A DNA stretch of 10,628 nucleotides. It comes from Phycisphaerae bacterium. GTDB taxonomy: Bacteria; Planctomycetota; Phycisphaerae; Sedimentisphaerales; Anaerohalosphaeraceae. Under the pieces are notes generated by a model that was given only the letters and a program-made list of their open reading frames with translations, was not told where the DNA came from and did not search any database. A program made the position numbers and the translations under genes. Of the stretch, positions 1 through 7,506 are shown piece by piece (the first letter of the stretch is position 1; each line of letters starts with the position of its first letter). The stretch spans positions 1 to 10,628 of the forward strand of contig SKKI01000105.1 of assembly GCA_007121565.1 (NCBI GenBank), in the 5' to 3' direction.

Positions 1-205
1 AAGCGGCGTTGGCAACACCCAAATAGACTAACGCCCACCACGGAATGCTTTTGCTGTGGATGAGAACAAAGGCCGCAAGCAGAACACCGAAAACCGTTTG
101 AAGTATTCTATTTACACTAAACCACACGGGCCGTCGCCTTGCGAAAGGCGTTCTGCCGAAAGCATCAACATGTCGGGCTGTGTGTTTATGGCGGCGCGGT
201 GTCAT
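1..205 (-). CDS. Small membrane protein, partial (possible DUF2892-like)
   Basis: This reading frame is open from an ATG at 205-203 to the left edge, so only about 68 N-terminal residues are visible. The ATG overlaps the TGA stop of the upstream secreted-protein gene in an ATGA arrangement, which supports translational coupling. The first 26 residues are rich in Arg and His. They are followed by a hydrophobic helix (residues about 31-48, reading ILQTVFGVLLAAFVLIHS) and a second apolar stretch beginning WWALVYLG. The pattern of a basic lead, a VNRI-type motif and two close helices recalls small DUF2892 inner-membrane proteins, but the diagnostic C-terminal part lies outside the window. A GTG at 127-125, preceded by AAGG, is an alternative start that would give a protein beginning just before the first helix. 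That a gene is here is fairly likely; the family is a guess. Confidence 0.5.
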   Translation of the reverse strand, partial: MTPRRHKHTARHVDAFGRTPFARRRPVWFSVNRILQTVFGVLLAAFVLIHSKSIPWWALVYLGVANAA

Positions 206-852
206 TGCCTGTCACTGTTTATCTGCATCACGATAAAGCCGTGCATGGTATCCAGTCCGACGGCCGTGATGGACTGATGTGTAAAGACCAGCAGCAGGCC
301 GCTGCGCGGGAAAAAGTAGGCCGAATCAATGGTGTAGTTGAAATACAGCCCGCGGCCGGAGAAATACAGCGGCTCGGCCTTGGCGCCTGCGACTGTCGGG
401 AGGTGTTTGGCCGGGGCGTTGTCTTCTGCATAAAATGATTCGGCATTGCTGCCGCCGTCATAAACATGCTGATTGAAGGCCGCGGTCAGTGCCGGGTCCT
501 CGTCGGGCGGGCCAATCGTCCATTGCAGTTCGGACTGTCCCCACAGGCCGCCTTCCATCGGTTCCAGTTTCACGACGGGACGTGTGCGAAAGTGTGATTC
601 AAGCTCAACAATCGGCTGCCAGTGCCGGTAGGTTTTCAGCTCGGATTGGCCGGCAGCGACGCCGTCGCCGCTGACAGCGACTTGGTGCAGCGCCGACAGT
701 TCGTACTGGCCGCCGATATCCTCGGCAATCCACAGCACATCGCCGGTCTTGAACAGGAATTGAAAAGTTTGTTCGCCGCCGCTGGCCGCCTGAACGGTCA
801 TTGGGCATAATAGCAAAGAGCCGATTAGAAACAATGTTCTTGCCATGATCAT
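202..852 (-). CDS. Secreted hypothetical protein
   Basis: I do not recognise this 216-residue protein. It begins with a clear type I signal peptide: a short basic start (MIMAR), a hydrophobic core (TLFLIGSLLL) and a likely cleavage after VQA at about residue 22. The Cys at the end of the core lacks a good lipobox, because Leu rather than Gly, Ala or Ser precedes it, so a lipoprotein is less likely. The mature part has no further membrane segment and is mixed beta-like sequence with many aromatic residues (for example GLYFNYTIDSAYFFPRSG near the C-terminus). That would suit a periplasmic or envelope protein. The chosen start has GGGA five bases upstream; a second ATG at 846 is possible. It lies 21 bp after the DUF2442 gene and overlaps the next membrane-protein gene by 4 bp, so the last two genes probably work together at the envelope. 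Confidence 0.7.
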   Translation of the reverse strand: MIMARTLFLIGSLLLCPMTVQAASGGEQTFQFLFKTGDVLWIAEDIGGQYELSALHQVAVSGDGVAAGQSELKTYRHWQPIVELESHFRTRPVVKLEPMEGGLWGQSELQWTIGPPDEDPALTAAFNQHVYDGGSNAESFYAEDNAPAKHLPTVAGAKAEPLYFSGRGLYFNYTIDSAYFFPRSGLLLVFTHQSITAVGLDTMHGFIVMQINSDRQ

Positions 853-873
853 TCATTTCCCAATTGATGCTGT

Positions 874-1134
874 TTATTGCTTCTTAGGGTCTGTATCATT
901 CACCTTTAAGGAATCTTCATAAAGTGTGTCCGGACAGATATCCTGGCCGTCCGGCCAGACCACTGAACCGAACAATGCTCGCACCTGTCGAAAATAATTC
1001 AAATCTTTGAGCGATTCAAAGACGGGCAAATTGAAAAATTTTTTTACATCGAAAAGCCCTCTTTGCCCATTCTCAAAAAGCAGTTCTAATACATATCCGT
1101 CTTTCGGAACGACATCTTTTACTCTGGGATTCAT
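874..1134 (-). CDS. DUF2442 family protein
   Basis: An 86-residue protein with the features of DUF2442. It has an N-terminal beta hairpin of the type V-x-P-x-x-x-Y-x-L-x-L-x-F-x-N-G-x-x-G-x-F-D (residues about 8-28), then a Leu/Phe-rich helix region (FESLKDLNYFRQV), and the typical closing G-x-V-x-W-P-x-G-x-D-I-x-P-x-x-L-Y. Its molecular role is not established. Members very often sit directly downstream of a DUF4160 gene, as here. The start is supported by GAGG six bases upstream, which lies across the end of the DUF4160 gene. Only 3 bp separate that gene's TAA from this ATG, so translation is probably coupled. The C-terminal tail (VNDTDPKKQ) is polar and likely disordered. It could be an antitoxin-like partner, but that is inference. 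Confidence 0.88.
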   Translation of the reverse strand: MNPRVKDVVPKDGYVLELLFENGQRGLFDVKKFFNLPVFESLKDLNYFRQVRALFGSVVWPDGQDICPDTLYEDSLKVNDTDPKKQ

Positions 1135-1137
1135 AAT

Positions 1138-1407
1138 TTACCTCAAAGGTTCTATAGGGAATATTTGCTGCCCGTTGACGGCCAACTGCCAGTCTGCTAA
1201 CAAGTCTTCTTTGTGAATCTCAACCCACGCTTGAACCAACTTCAACTTATTTGGCTTGAGCTTGCCTTCCAGTACTTGACCATCCGGTATCGAAATAACA
1301 GCTTCCTGGTCTTGGTATCGCACATGAATGTGTGCAGCATGGTGTCTCTTATTATCTGCGAAATACATTAGTACAATTATGCCATAAAACATTGAAATAA
1401 CGGGCAT
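1138..1407 (-). CDS. DUF4160 family protein
   Basis: An 89-residue protein matching DUF4160. It starts with MPVISMFYGIIVLMYF, followed by the characteristic HH-x-x-H-I-H-V-x-Y segment (HHAAHIHVRYQDQEAVISI, residues about 22-40), then a G-x-L-x-x-x-K-L-x-L-V-x-x-W-x-x-x-H helix and the LLADWQLAVNGQQIFPIEPL end. The His cluster could bind metal or nucleic acid, but no activity is firmly known. A strong Shine-Dalgarno sequence (AAGGAG at 1420-1415) sits seven bases before the ATG. The gene follows rsmA by 17 bp and precedes the DUF2442 gene by 3 bp. DUF4160-DUF2442 pairs recur across bacteria and have the size and layout of toxin-antitoxin modules; that role is unproven. Confidence 0.88.
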   Translation of the reverse strand: MPVISMFYGIIVLMYFADNKRHHAAHIHVRYQDQEAVISIPDGQVLEGKLKPNKLKLVQAWVEIHKEDLLADWQLAVNGQQIFPIEPLR

Positions 1408-1424
1408 CGAGATTCTCCTTATAT

Positions 1425-2309
1425 CTATTTGGTTTGTTCATAGCACAGATTGGCGATGTTGATATAGTCGGCGGCGGTCAGTTCTTCGGGGCGATGGTGC
1501 GGATCGACGAAGGCCTCTTCAAAAATCGTCGGCCAGTGGCGGATGCGTTCCAGAGGGCCGTCGGTAAATTTTGTGCAGGCTTTGAGCATTTTGCGTCGAT
1601 GGCCCATAAACAGGGTGATGACTTTTCGAAAGGTCGTCATATCGTGAATCTGGCCGGCCTTTTCGGGCTGGCGCTGGTAGAGGACCATCGCCGAGTCGAC
1701 CTGCGGACGGGGCCAGAAGACCGACGGCGGCAGCTTTCGCAGCATCTGGACACGGCCTGTGGCAGCCATCAGAATGCTCAGCGTGCCGTACGCGGCATGG
1801 CCGGGCTGGGCGATCATGCGATCGGCGACCTCCTTTTGCACCGTGACGGCCATCGCATCGGCGATGACCGGACCGACGATCAGGTTGGCCATGACCGCCG
1901 AGCCGGCGCTGTAGGGCAGGTTGGCCGCCAGCAGCAGTCGGCCCGGGCAGTGCGCCCGAGCTGCTTTGAGTGCCGCCGCGACATCGACATTGAGCGCATT
2001 TTTGCTCTCAAGGGCGTCGCCCTGAATCAGGGTCACATTGTCAAAGGCCTTAAGCACGGACGCCGCCAGCGGCCCGATGCCGGTGTCGTATTCCACCGTC
2101 ACCACATGCCCGGCCCGAGCGGCCAGCGCTTCGGTAAACGACCCGGTCCCCGTGCCGACCTCCAGTGCGATATCCTGTCCGGTCAGCTCGGCCGCATCGG
2201 CCAGCATCTTCATCAGATTCAGGTCGATCAGAAAATGCTGACCCAGCCGACGGTTCGGGGCCAGGCCCGCCCCGGCCAAGAGCCGCTGAATGTCCTGTTT
2301 CGTTTGCAT
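1425..2309 (-). CDS. rsmA: 16S rRNA adenine dimethyltransferase (KsgA/RsmA)
   Basis: A 294-residue protein of the KsgA/RsmA family, which uses S-adenosylmethionine to dimethylate two adjacent adenines in the 3'-terminal hairpin of 16S rRNA during small-subunit assembly in the cytoplasm. Visible family signatures in order are: LGQHFL near residue 23; the SAM-binding loop LEVGTGTGSFTEAL (about 49-62); the acidic end of strand 2 (VTVEYD); the catalytic NLPY motif in AANLPYSAGS (about 129-138); QKEVADRM with a downstream YGTLSI; and LPPSVFWPRPQVDSA. Length is near the usual 260-295. The sequence is full length with no missing key motif. No strong Shine-Dalgarno sequence is seen before the ATG, only AAGG at a long spacing. 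It probably has its own promoter, because a terminator-like hairpin separates it from the ROK gene. It reads on into the DUF4160 gene with a 17-bp gap. Confidence 0.96.
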   Translation of the reverse strand: MQTKQDIQRLLAGAGLAPNRRLGQHFLIDLNLMKMLADAAELTGQDIALEVGTGTGSFTEALAARAGHVVTVEYDTGIGPLAASVLKAFDNVTLIQGDALESKNALNVDVAAALKAARAHCPGRLLLAANLPYSAGSAVMANLIVGPVIADAMAVTVQKEVADRMIAQPGHAAYGTLSILMAATGRVQMLRKLPPSVFWPRPQVDSAMVLYQRQPEKAGQIHDMTTFRKVITLFMGHRRKMLKACTKFTDGPLERIRHWPTIFEEAFVDPHHRPEELTAADYINIANLCYEQTK

Positions 2310-2335
2310 CGTTTTGGCTGCCTTTGCGCTTCAGC

Positions 2336-2369
2336 GCGTCACCCTACCACGTCGTGACGCAGATTCCAA
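2336..2369 (-). promoter_or_regulatory. Candidate rsmA promoter with inverted repeat
   Basis: On the minus strand TTGGAA (2369-2364) and TAGGGT (2346-2341) are 17 bp apart, a weak match to -35/-10 elements upstream of rsmA. A perfect 7-bp inverted repeat, GCGTCAC (2336-2342) and GTGACGC (2354-2360), brackets the -10 position with an 11-base spacer. It could be an operator or part of a repeat-like palindrome. The match to consensus is poor, so this is tentative. Confidence 0.25.
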
Positions 2370-2370
2370 G

Positions 2371-2397
2371 AAAAATGCCCTCGCCGGCGCGTGGCAT
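2371..2397 (-). terminator. Likely intrinsic terminator of the ROK gene
   Basis: Just past the ROK stop codon the minus strand reads ATGCC, a bulged A, C, a G-A mismatch, CG, loop CCGG, then the complementary CG, G and GGCAT. This gives an 8-bp interrupted stem (2397-2375), followed directly by TTTT (2374-2371) and CTT. Position, GC-rich stem and T run all fit a Rho-independent terminator. It would separate the ROK transcript from rsmA. Confidence 0.55.
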
Positions 2398-2400
2398 GGA

Positions 2401-3615
2401 CTACCAGTCGGCCTCCAGGGCGTCCTGCAATACAGCCAGGCAGATGCCGTTGATCAGGGCGTCGTCGCCTGCGGCGGCCGGTCGGATATCGATCTGACGG
2501 GCGTCGAAGTCATAGATCGCTGCCGCACTATGTCGGCCGATGGCCTCGGCAAACGCCTCGGCGAACAGCAGGTTCACATAGCCGGCCAGGATCACGACGG
2601 TCGGATCATACGCGTTGATGGCCTGGGCGGCACTTTGCGCAATCAGATCGGCGACCTGATCGCGCAGCATGATCGCATACGCGTCATTGGCGGCGACGGC
2701 CCCGGGCCAGGCGGCCAGACGTTTTTCGGGGGTGGGATGGCCGTCAAGTCCGTCAGCAAGTGCCGTTTGTGCGCCGCAGCGGATGTCGTGGGTGATTTTG
2801 GCCGCCAGTGCCGGGCCGGAGATATGTGCCTCCAGGCAGCCGCGGTGGCCGCAGCCGCACAGCGGGCCGTCCGGGTCAATCACATTGTGGCCGATCTCCC
2901 CATAGCGCCCGGTCGTGCCATAGACCAGCCGTCCATCGCGAAAAATGGTGGCGCCGACACCGTTGGCAACATTCAGGTACAGGATGCTTTCGGCATCGAG
3001 AGCCGGATCGGAGGCAATCTCCGCCAGTAGCCGCACATGGTTGCTGTAAACGGCAACCGGAAACGTAAAATGCTCAGCCAGCAGTCTTTGCAGCGGCACA
3101 TCGCGCCAGCCCATGGGACTGGACAGATGCACCATGCCCTCGGACGAAACCGACCCGCTCAGGGCAACGCCGGCGCCCAGGATGTCCTCGGCACCGAGAT
3201 GATGGTCTTTCAGGGTTTTGTGCAGGCTTCGGGTGATCACATCGACAACGTGGCCGGGTTGATGGTCGGGGCCAAGGGGGATATGGATCTTGTCGACGGG
3301 TTGGCCGAGAAAATCAAAGAGTCCGATGATTGCGAAGCTGGGATTGATTTCGATGCCGACCAGGTGGCAGCAGGCCGGATTCAGGCTTAGGATAGTCGGC
3401 TTTGGCCCCCGATGCCGGCTGATACCCCTGTTTTCGAGCAGCAGGCCCTTTTCGCGCAGGCGCGCGACAATCGTGCTGGCCGTGGAGCTGCCGATGCCGA
3501 CCAGGCGGCACAACTGGGCCTGGGACAGGCTGCCGTGTTTTCGCAGCATCGCAAGGATCAGGTTTTCGTTTCGCCGGCCTGCGGACTTGGAGTCAATCGG
3601 GCTATTGGACATCAT
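2401..3615 (-). CDS. ROK-family transcriptional regulator
   Basis: A 404-residue cytoplasmic regulator with an N-terminal winged helix-turn-helix (about residues 15-70; SQAQLCRLVGIGSSTASTIV is the HTH core, followed by an RGPKP wing). The ROK sugar-kinase-like domain follows. Its GEIGH motif (239-243) and the zinc-binding C-G-C-G-x-x-G-C segment (Cys253, Cys255, Cys260, with His243) are intact. In ROK kinases the motif after VxxEN contains a catalytic Asp (ENDAN type). Here the equivalent stretch reads SNHVRLLAE, with His193 where the Asp would be, which fits a sensor without kinase activity. The gene is divergent from the uronate genes, with 181 bp between. By analogy with XylR/NagC/Mlc it probably represses them until a sugar or sugar acid binds; the ligand is unknown. 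Two adjacent ATGs begin the frame and the Shine-Dalgarno sequence is weak (GGA), so expression may be low. Confidence 0.93.
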   Translation of the reverse strand: MMSNSPIDSKSAGRRNENLILAMLRKHGSLSQAQLCRLVGIGSSTASTIVARLREKGLLLENRGISRHRGPKPTILSLNPACCHLVGIEINPSFAIIGLFDFLGQPVDKIHIPLGPDHQPGHVVDVITRSLHKTLKDHHLGAEDILGAGVALSGSVSSEGMVHLSSPMGWRDVPLQRLLAEHFTFPVAVYSNHVRLLAEIASDPALDAESILYLNVANGVGATIFRDGRLVYGTTGRYGEIGHNVIDPDGPLCGCGHRGCLEAHISGPALAAKITHDIRCGAQTALADGLDGHPTPEKRLAAWPGAVAANDAYAIMLRDQVADLIAQSAAQAINAYDPTVVILAGYVNLLFAEAFAEAIGRHSAAAIYDFDARQIDIRPAAAGDDALINGICLAVLQDALEADW

Positions 3616-3652
3616 TAGTATTTTTTCCGGAATATAGGCTTCTGGATGTCCA
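3606..3652. promoter_or_regulatory. Inverted repeat around the ROK start codon
   Basis: TGGACATC (3606-3613) and GATGTCCA (3645-3652) form a perfect 8-bp inverted repeat with a 31-base spacer. In the ROK mRNA the stem would contain the tandem ATG start codons and the loop would hold the ribosome binding region, so it could reduce translation. It could equally be an autoregulatory DNA site. Only the repeat itself is certain. Confidence 0.35.
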
Positions 3653-3675
3653 TAAAATAGTTCACGGCCTGAAGT

Positions 3676-3702
3676 TTTTCAAGTATTTGTTTTTATTGAA
3701 AA
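3676..3702. promoter_or_regulatory. Candidate ROK operator in the divergent region
   Basis: TTTTCAA (3676-3682) and TTGAAAA (3696-3702) are a perfect 7-bp inverted repeat whose half-site centres are 20 bp apart, two helical turns. That suits a dimeric winged-helix repressor. The site lies midway between the ROK gene and uxuB in an AT-rich stretch. AT-rich palindromes are typical of known ROK operators. A direct repeat AATATAGG also occurs at 3631-3638 and 3701-3708, the second overlapping this site. Confidence 0.4.
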
Positions 3703-3708
3703 TATAGG

Positions 3709-3737
3709 TTGTGTTTTGCCGCTGGAAGTGTTAAAAA
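3709..3737 (+). promoter_or_regulatory. Possible uxuB operon promoter
   Basis: TTGTGT (3709-3714) and TAAAAA (3732-3737) are 17 bp apart and lie about 60 bp before uxuB, just downstream of the candidate operator. The match to the sigma-70 consensus is weak and the AT-rich surroundings make chance matches likely. It is the best candidate I see for the plus-strand operon. Confidence 0.22.
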
Positions 3738-3796
3738 ATAATCTCATGGCGTGTGGTATTTCTGGTGTCAACTGCGGCTAATTCTGAGGATAGACG

Positions 3797-4615
3797 ATGA
3801 GTGACTTGTTTAACGTCAAAGACAAAGGGATTGTGTTGACCGGCGGGGCCGGGGTGTTGTGCGGTGCGCTGGCCGAATATCTGGCCGGGGCCGGGGCGAA
3901 GGTCTGCATCGCTGACTACGATGAATTTCGGGCCAATGAGCTGGCCAAAACGATCGAGGCCGCCGGCGGCTTTGCCCTGCCGCTGCGGATCAACGTCATG
4001 GACAGACAGGAAACCGAGGACGCTTTCGCCTGTGCGGTCAACTCCATGGGGCGGATCGATGTGCTGATTAACGGCGCCGGTGGTAACCGCAAAGAGGCGA
4101 CCGCCTCGGATGAACTGCCGTTTTTTGACCTGCCCGGCGAGGTGATGCGTTCGGTGTTTGATTTGAATTTCCTGGGAACATTGCTGCCTTGCCAGGTCTT
4201 TGGAAAGCATTTTGCTCAACAGAAGCAGGGAATTATCCTGAATGTCTCCAGCATGAGCGCCTTCCACCCCCTGACTAAAGTGGTCGGCTACTCGGCGGCC
4301 AAGGCGGCGATCAGCAACTTTACCGAATGGCTGGCGGTGCATATGTGCCAGAATTACTCGACGGATATTCGCGTCAACGCCATTGCGCCGGGGTTCTTTT
4401 TGACTAAGCAAAATCAGTTTCTGCTGACCGATGAACAGACCGGTGAGCTGACACCGCGCGGCAGGACGATTGTGGAACATACCCCGATGGGACGATTCGG
4501 CCAGCCCGAGGAATTGTGCGGCACGGTACACTGGCTGCTCAGCGACGCATCAAAATTCGTTACCGGTACGGTGATTCCGATTGACGGCGGGTTTAACGCC
4601 TTTAGCGGGGTATAA
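3797..4615 (+). CDS. uxuB: D-mannonate oxidoreductase / fructuronate reductase, SDR type
   Basis: A 272-residue short-chain dehydrogenase. It should reduce D-fructuronate to D-mannonate with NAD(P)H in the cytoplasm, the second step of glucuronate breakdown. The SDR features are a nucleotide loop TGGAGVLCG (15-23), an acidic Asp40 after strand 2 that favours NAD(H), NGAGG (92-96), and the catalytic tetrad Asn124, Ser152, Tyr165 and Lys169 (YSAAK). The C-terminal segments PGFFLTKQN, GELTPRG, HTPMGRFG and IDGGFNAFSGV are, from memory, the signature of the YjmF/UxuB-type SDR rather than a generic ketoreductase. This enzyme is unrelated to the long-chain E. coli UxuB. Cys22 stands where the loop usually has Gly, a small oddity. 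GAGGA lies six bases before the ATG. It is the first gene of the plus-strand cluster, and its neighbour UxaC makes the expected substrate. A gluconate 5-dehydrogenase-like role is the main alternative. Confidence 0.87.
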   Translation: MSDLFNVKDKGIVLTGGAGVLCGALAEYLAGAGAKVCIADYDEFRANELAKTIEAAGGFALPLRINVMDRQETEDAFACAVNSMGRIDVLINGAGGNRKEATASDELPFFDLPGEVMRSVFDLNFLGTLLPCQVFGKHFAQQKQGIILNVSSMSAFHPLTKVVGYSAAKAAISNFTEWLAVHMCQNYSTDIRVNAIAPGFFLTKQNQFLLTDEQTGELTPRGRTIVEHTPMGRFGQPEELCGTVHWLLSDASKFVTGTVIPIDGGFNAFSGV

Positions 4616-4622
4616 AAAGAAA

Positions 4623-4708
4623 CCGCAGATTTCACAGAGTACGCAAAAGTCGTTTTCAATTAAGAATTAAGAATTCAAAATTAAGAATTATCTCTGTGTT
4701 CTCTGCGG
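4623..4708. repeat. Spacer element: long inverted repeat with AATTAAG repeats
   Basis: CCGCAGA-ttt-CACAGAG (4623-4639) is complementary to CTCTGTG-ttc-TCTGCGG (4692-4708), giving two 7-bp stems separated by three mismatches. The long loop is AT-rich and holds repeats of a heptamer, AATTAAG at 4658-4664 and 4665-4671, with a third partial copy near 4680. The element fills most of the uxuB-larA-like gap. It has no T run after the stem, so it is not a typical terminator. It may be a dispersed intergenic repeat or an mRNA processing or stability structure. Confidence 0.6.
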
Positions 4709-4725
4709 CAAAGACGGAACATTAT

Positions 4726-5988
4726 ATGCTGTATTATGAGCGGGGAAATCCGCAGGACAACTTGAGCCTTGAAGACCTGAAGGTCGGCTTGTTTGCCGCA
4801 CTGGATGCACTGGGGCCGCGCAAGAAGGTGCTGGCGATTCCGCCGGATATGACGCGCTTTTATTCGCGCGCCGGGGATTTGACGCGGCTGGTGTATCAGT
4901 ACTATGGCGATGCCTTGACGGATATTCTGCCGGCACTGGGGACGCATTATGCGATGACCGAGACCGAGATCAGCCGCATGTTCGGTGATGTGCCGATGGG
5001 ATTGTTTCGCGTGCACAACTGGCGCGACGACTTGGTGACGCTCGGACGTGTGCCGGGTGAATTTGTCCGCGAAGTCAGCGAGGGCAAGGTCGATTTCGAC
5101 TGGCCGGCCCAGGTTAATAAACTGCTGGTCGAAGGCGATTATGATTTGATTCTGTCCATCGGGCAAGTCGTGCCGCACGAGGTGGTCGGGATGGCCAACC
5201 ACAGCAAGAATATCTTTGTGGGAACCGGCGGCGTGGAGGGCATCAACAAAAGCCACTTCCTCGGCGCCGTGTACGGGATGGAGCGGATGATGGGCCGCGC
5301 CGATACGCCGGTGCGGCGGGTGCTGAACTACGCCTCGGAGCACTTTGCCGGGGATTTACCGATTGTGTATGTCCAGACGGTCGTTGGCAGCACCGATGGC
5401 GGTACGGCGACGCGGGGGTTGTTTGTCGGCGATGATCTGGAGTGTTTCAACAAGGCCGCAGCGTTGTCGCTGAAGGTTAATTTCCAGATGCTCGAGGAGC
5501 CGATTCAAAAAGCGGTGGTGTACCTGGACCCGGAGGAATTCAAGAGTACCTGGTTGGGCAATAAAAGCATCTACCGCACACGGATGGCGATGGCCGACGG
5601 CGGGGAACTGATTGTGCTGGCGCCGGGGCTGAAGGAGTTCGGCGAGGACAAGGAAATCGACCGGCTGATTCGCAAATACGGCTACGTCGGGACCGATCGC
5701 GTGCTGGAACTGACACGCCGTAACGCGGAATTGCAGAACAACCTCAGCGCCGCGGCGCATCTGATTCACGGCTCCTCTGAGGGACGGTTCAAGATCACCT
5801 ACTGTCCGGGCCGCATCAGCGGCGAGGAGATCGAATCGGTGAATTTCGCGTATGGCGATCTGGATGCAATGATGCAGAAATATAATCCCAAAACGCTGAA
5901 AATGGGGTACAATGAGCTTGGCGGCGAGAAGGTGTTCTTTATCCCCAATCCCGGTATGGGGCTGTGGGCGTGGAAAGAGAAATTTTAA
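4726..5988 (+). CDS. LarA-superfamily nickel-pincer racemase/epimerase
   Basis: A 420-residue protein of the LarA (DUF2088) superfamily, which interconverts 2-hydroxyacid stereoisomers using a nickel-pincer nucleotide bound to a lysine. Residues match lactate racemase with the same spacing: Asp41 and Arg44 (DMTR; LarA Asp72, Arg75), His74 in GTH (LarA His108), His151 in VVPHEVVG (LarA His174), Lys161 (LarA cofactor Lys184) and His177 (LarA His200). The 151/161/177 spacing of 10 and 16 is identical to LarA. The surrounding motif is PHEVVGMANHSKN rather than the SGG type of lactate racemases, so the substrate probably differs. The neighbours make D-mannonate and use 6-phosphogluconate, so D-mannonate/D-gluconate 2-epimerase is the best guess; a D-gluconate 2-epimerase has been described in this superfamily. 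The larB, larC and larE cofactor genes are not in the window. I chose ATG 4726 because an upstream GTG (4696) lies inside a spacer repeat. Confidence 0.85.
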   Translation: MLYYERGNPQDNLSLEDLKVGLFAALDALGPRKKVLAIPPDMTRFYSRAGDLTRLVYQYYGDALTDILPALGTHYAMTETEISRMFGDVPMGLFRVHNWRDDLVTLGRVPGEFVREVSEGKVDFDWPAQVNKLLVEGDYDLILSIGQVVPHEVVGMANHSKNIFVGTGGVEGINKSHFLGAVYGMERMMGRADTPVRRVLNYASEHFAGDLPIVYVQTVVGSTDGGTATRGLFVGDDLECFNKAAALSLKVNFQMLEEPIQKAVVYLDPEEFKSTWLGNKSIYRTRMAMADGGELIVLAPGLKEFGEDKEIDRLIRKYGYVGTDRVLELTRRNAELQNNLSAAAHLIHGSSEGRFKITYCPGRISGEEIESVNFAYGDLDAMMQKYNPKTLKMGYNELGGEKVFFIPNPGMGLWAWKEKF

Positions 5989-6001
5989 ATTGGAAGACGA
6001 T

Positions 6002-6022
6002 GATGGGCCAAGGCCCATCCTG
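6002..6022. repeat. REP-like palindrome in the larA-like/gnd gap
   Basis: GATGGGCC-AA-GGCCCATC (6002-6019) is a perfect 8-bp palindrome followed by CTGCGA. On the minus strand it reads GCAGGATGGGCC..., a short GNAGG-type tail next to a compact palindrome, the layout of REP elements. It lies 14 bp past the larA-like stop codon and 36 bp before gnd. It could protect the upstream mRNA end or be a mobile repeat remnant. Confidence 0.5.
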
Positions 6023-6054
6023 CGAACGACGAACTTTTTAACAGGAGAATGAAC

Positions 6055-7504
<1,450 letters not shown>

Positions 7505-7506
<2 letters not shown>

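Noticed and set aside
1434..2357. A 307-residue plus-strand open frame opposite rsmA
   Set aside because: The opposite strand encodes a complete RsmA with all motifs. This frame is a codon-bias shadow with no known features.
2371..2397. Terminator hairpin considered as an rsmA operator
   Set aside because: It is placed directly after the ROK stop with a T run on the minus strand, which fits termination better than an operator.
3731..4531. A 266-residue minus-strand open frame opposite uxuB
   Set aside because: The plus-strand SDR has an intact catalytic tetrad and a good Shine-Dalgarno sequence. The antisense product has no recognisable motif.
4658..4690. CRISPR-like or iteron array from AATTAAG repeats
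   Set aside because: There are only two to three 7-base units in an AT-rich loop, with no regular spacers and no replication or cas genes nearby.
4696..4725. GTG start for the LarA-like gene
   Set aside because: The GTG lies inside an inverted-repeat arm and lacks a Shine-Dalgarno sequence. The ten extra residues show no family resemblance, so ATG 4726 is preferred.
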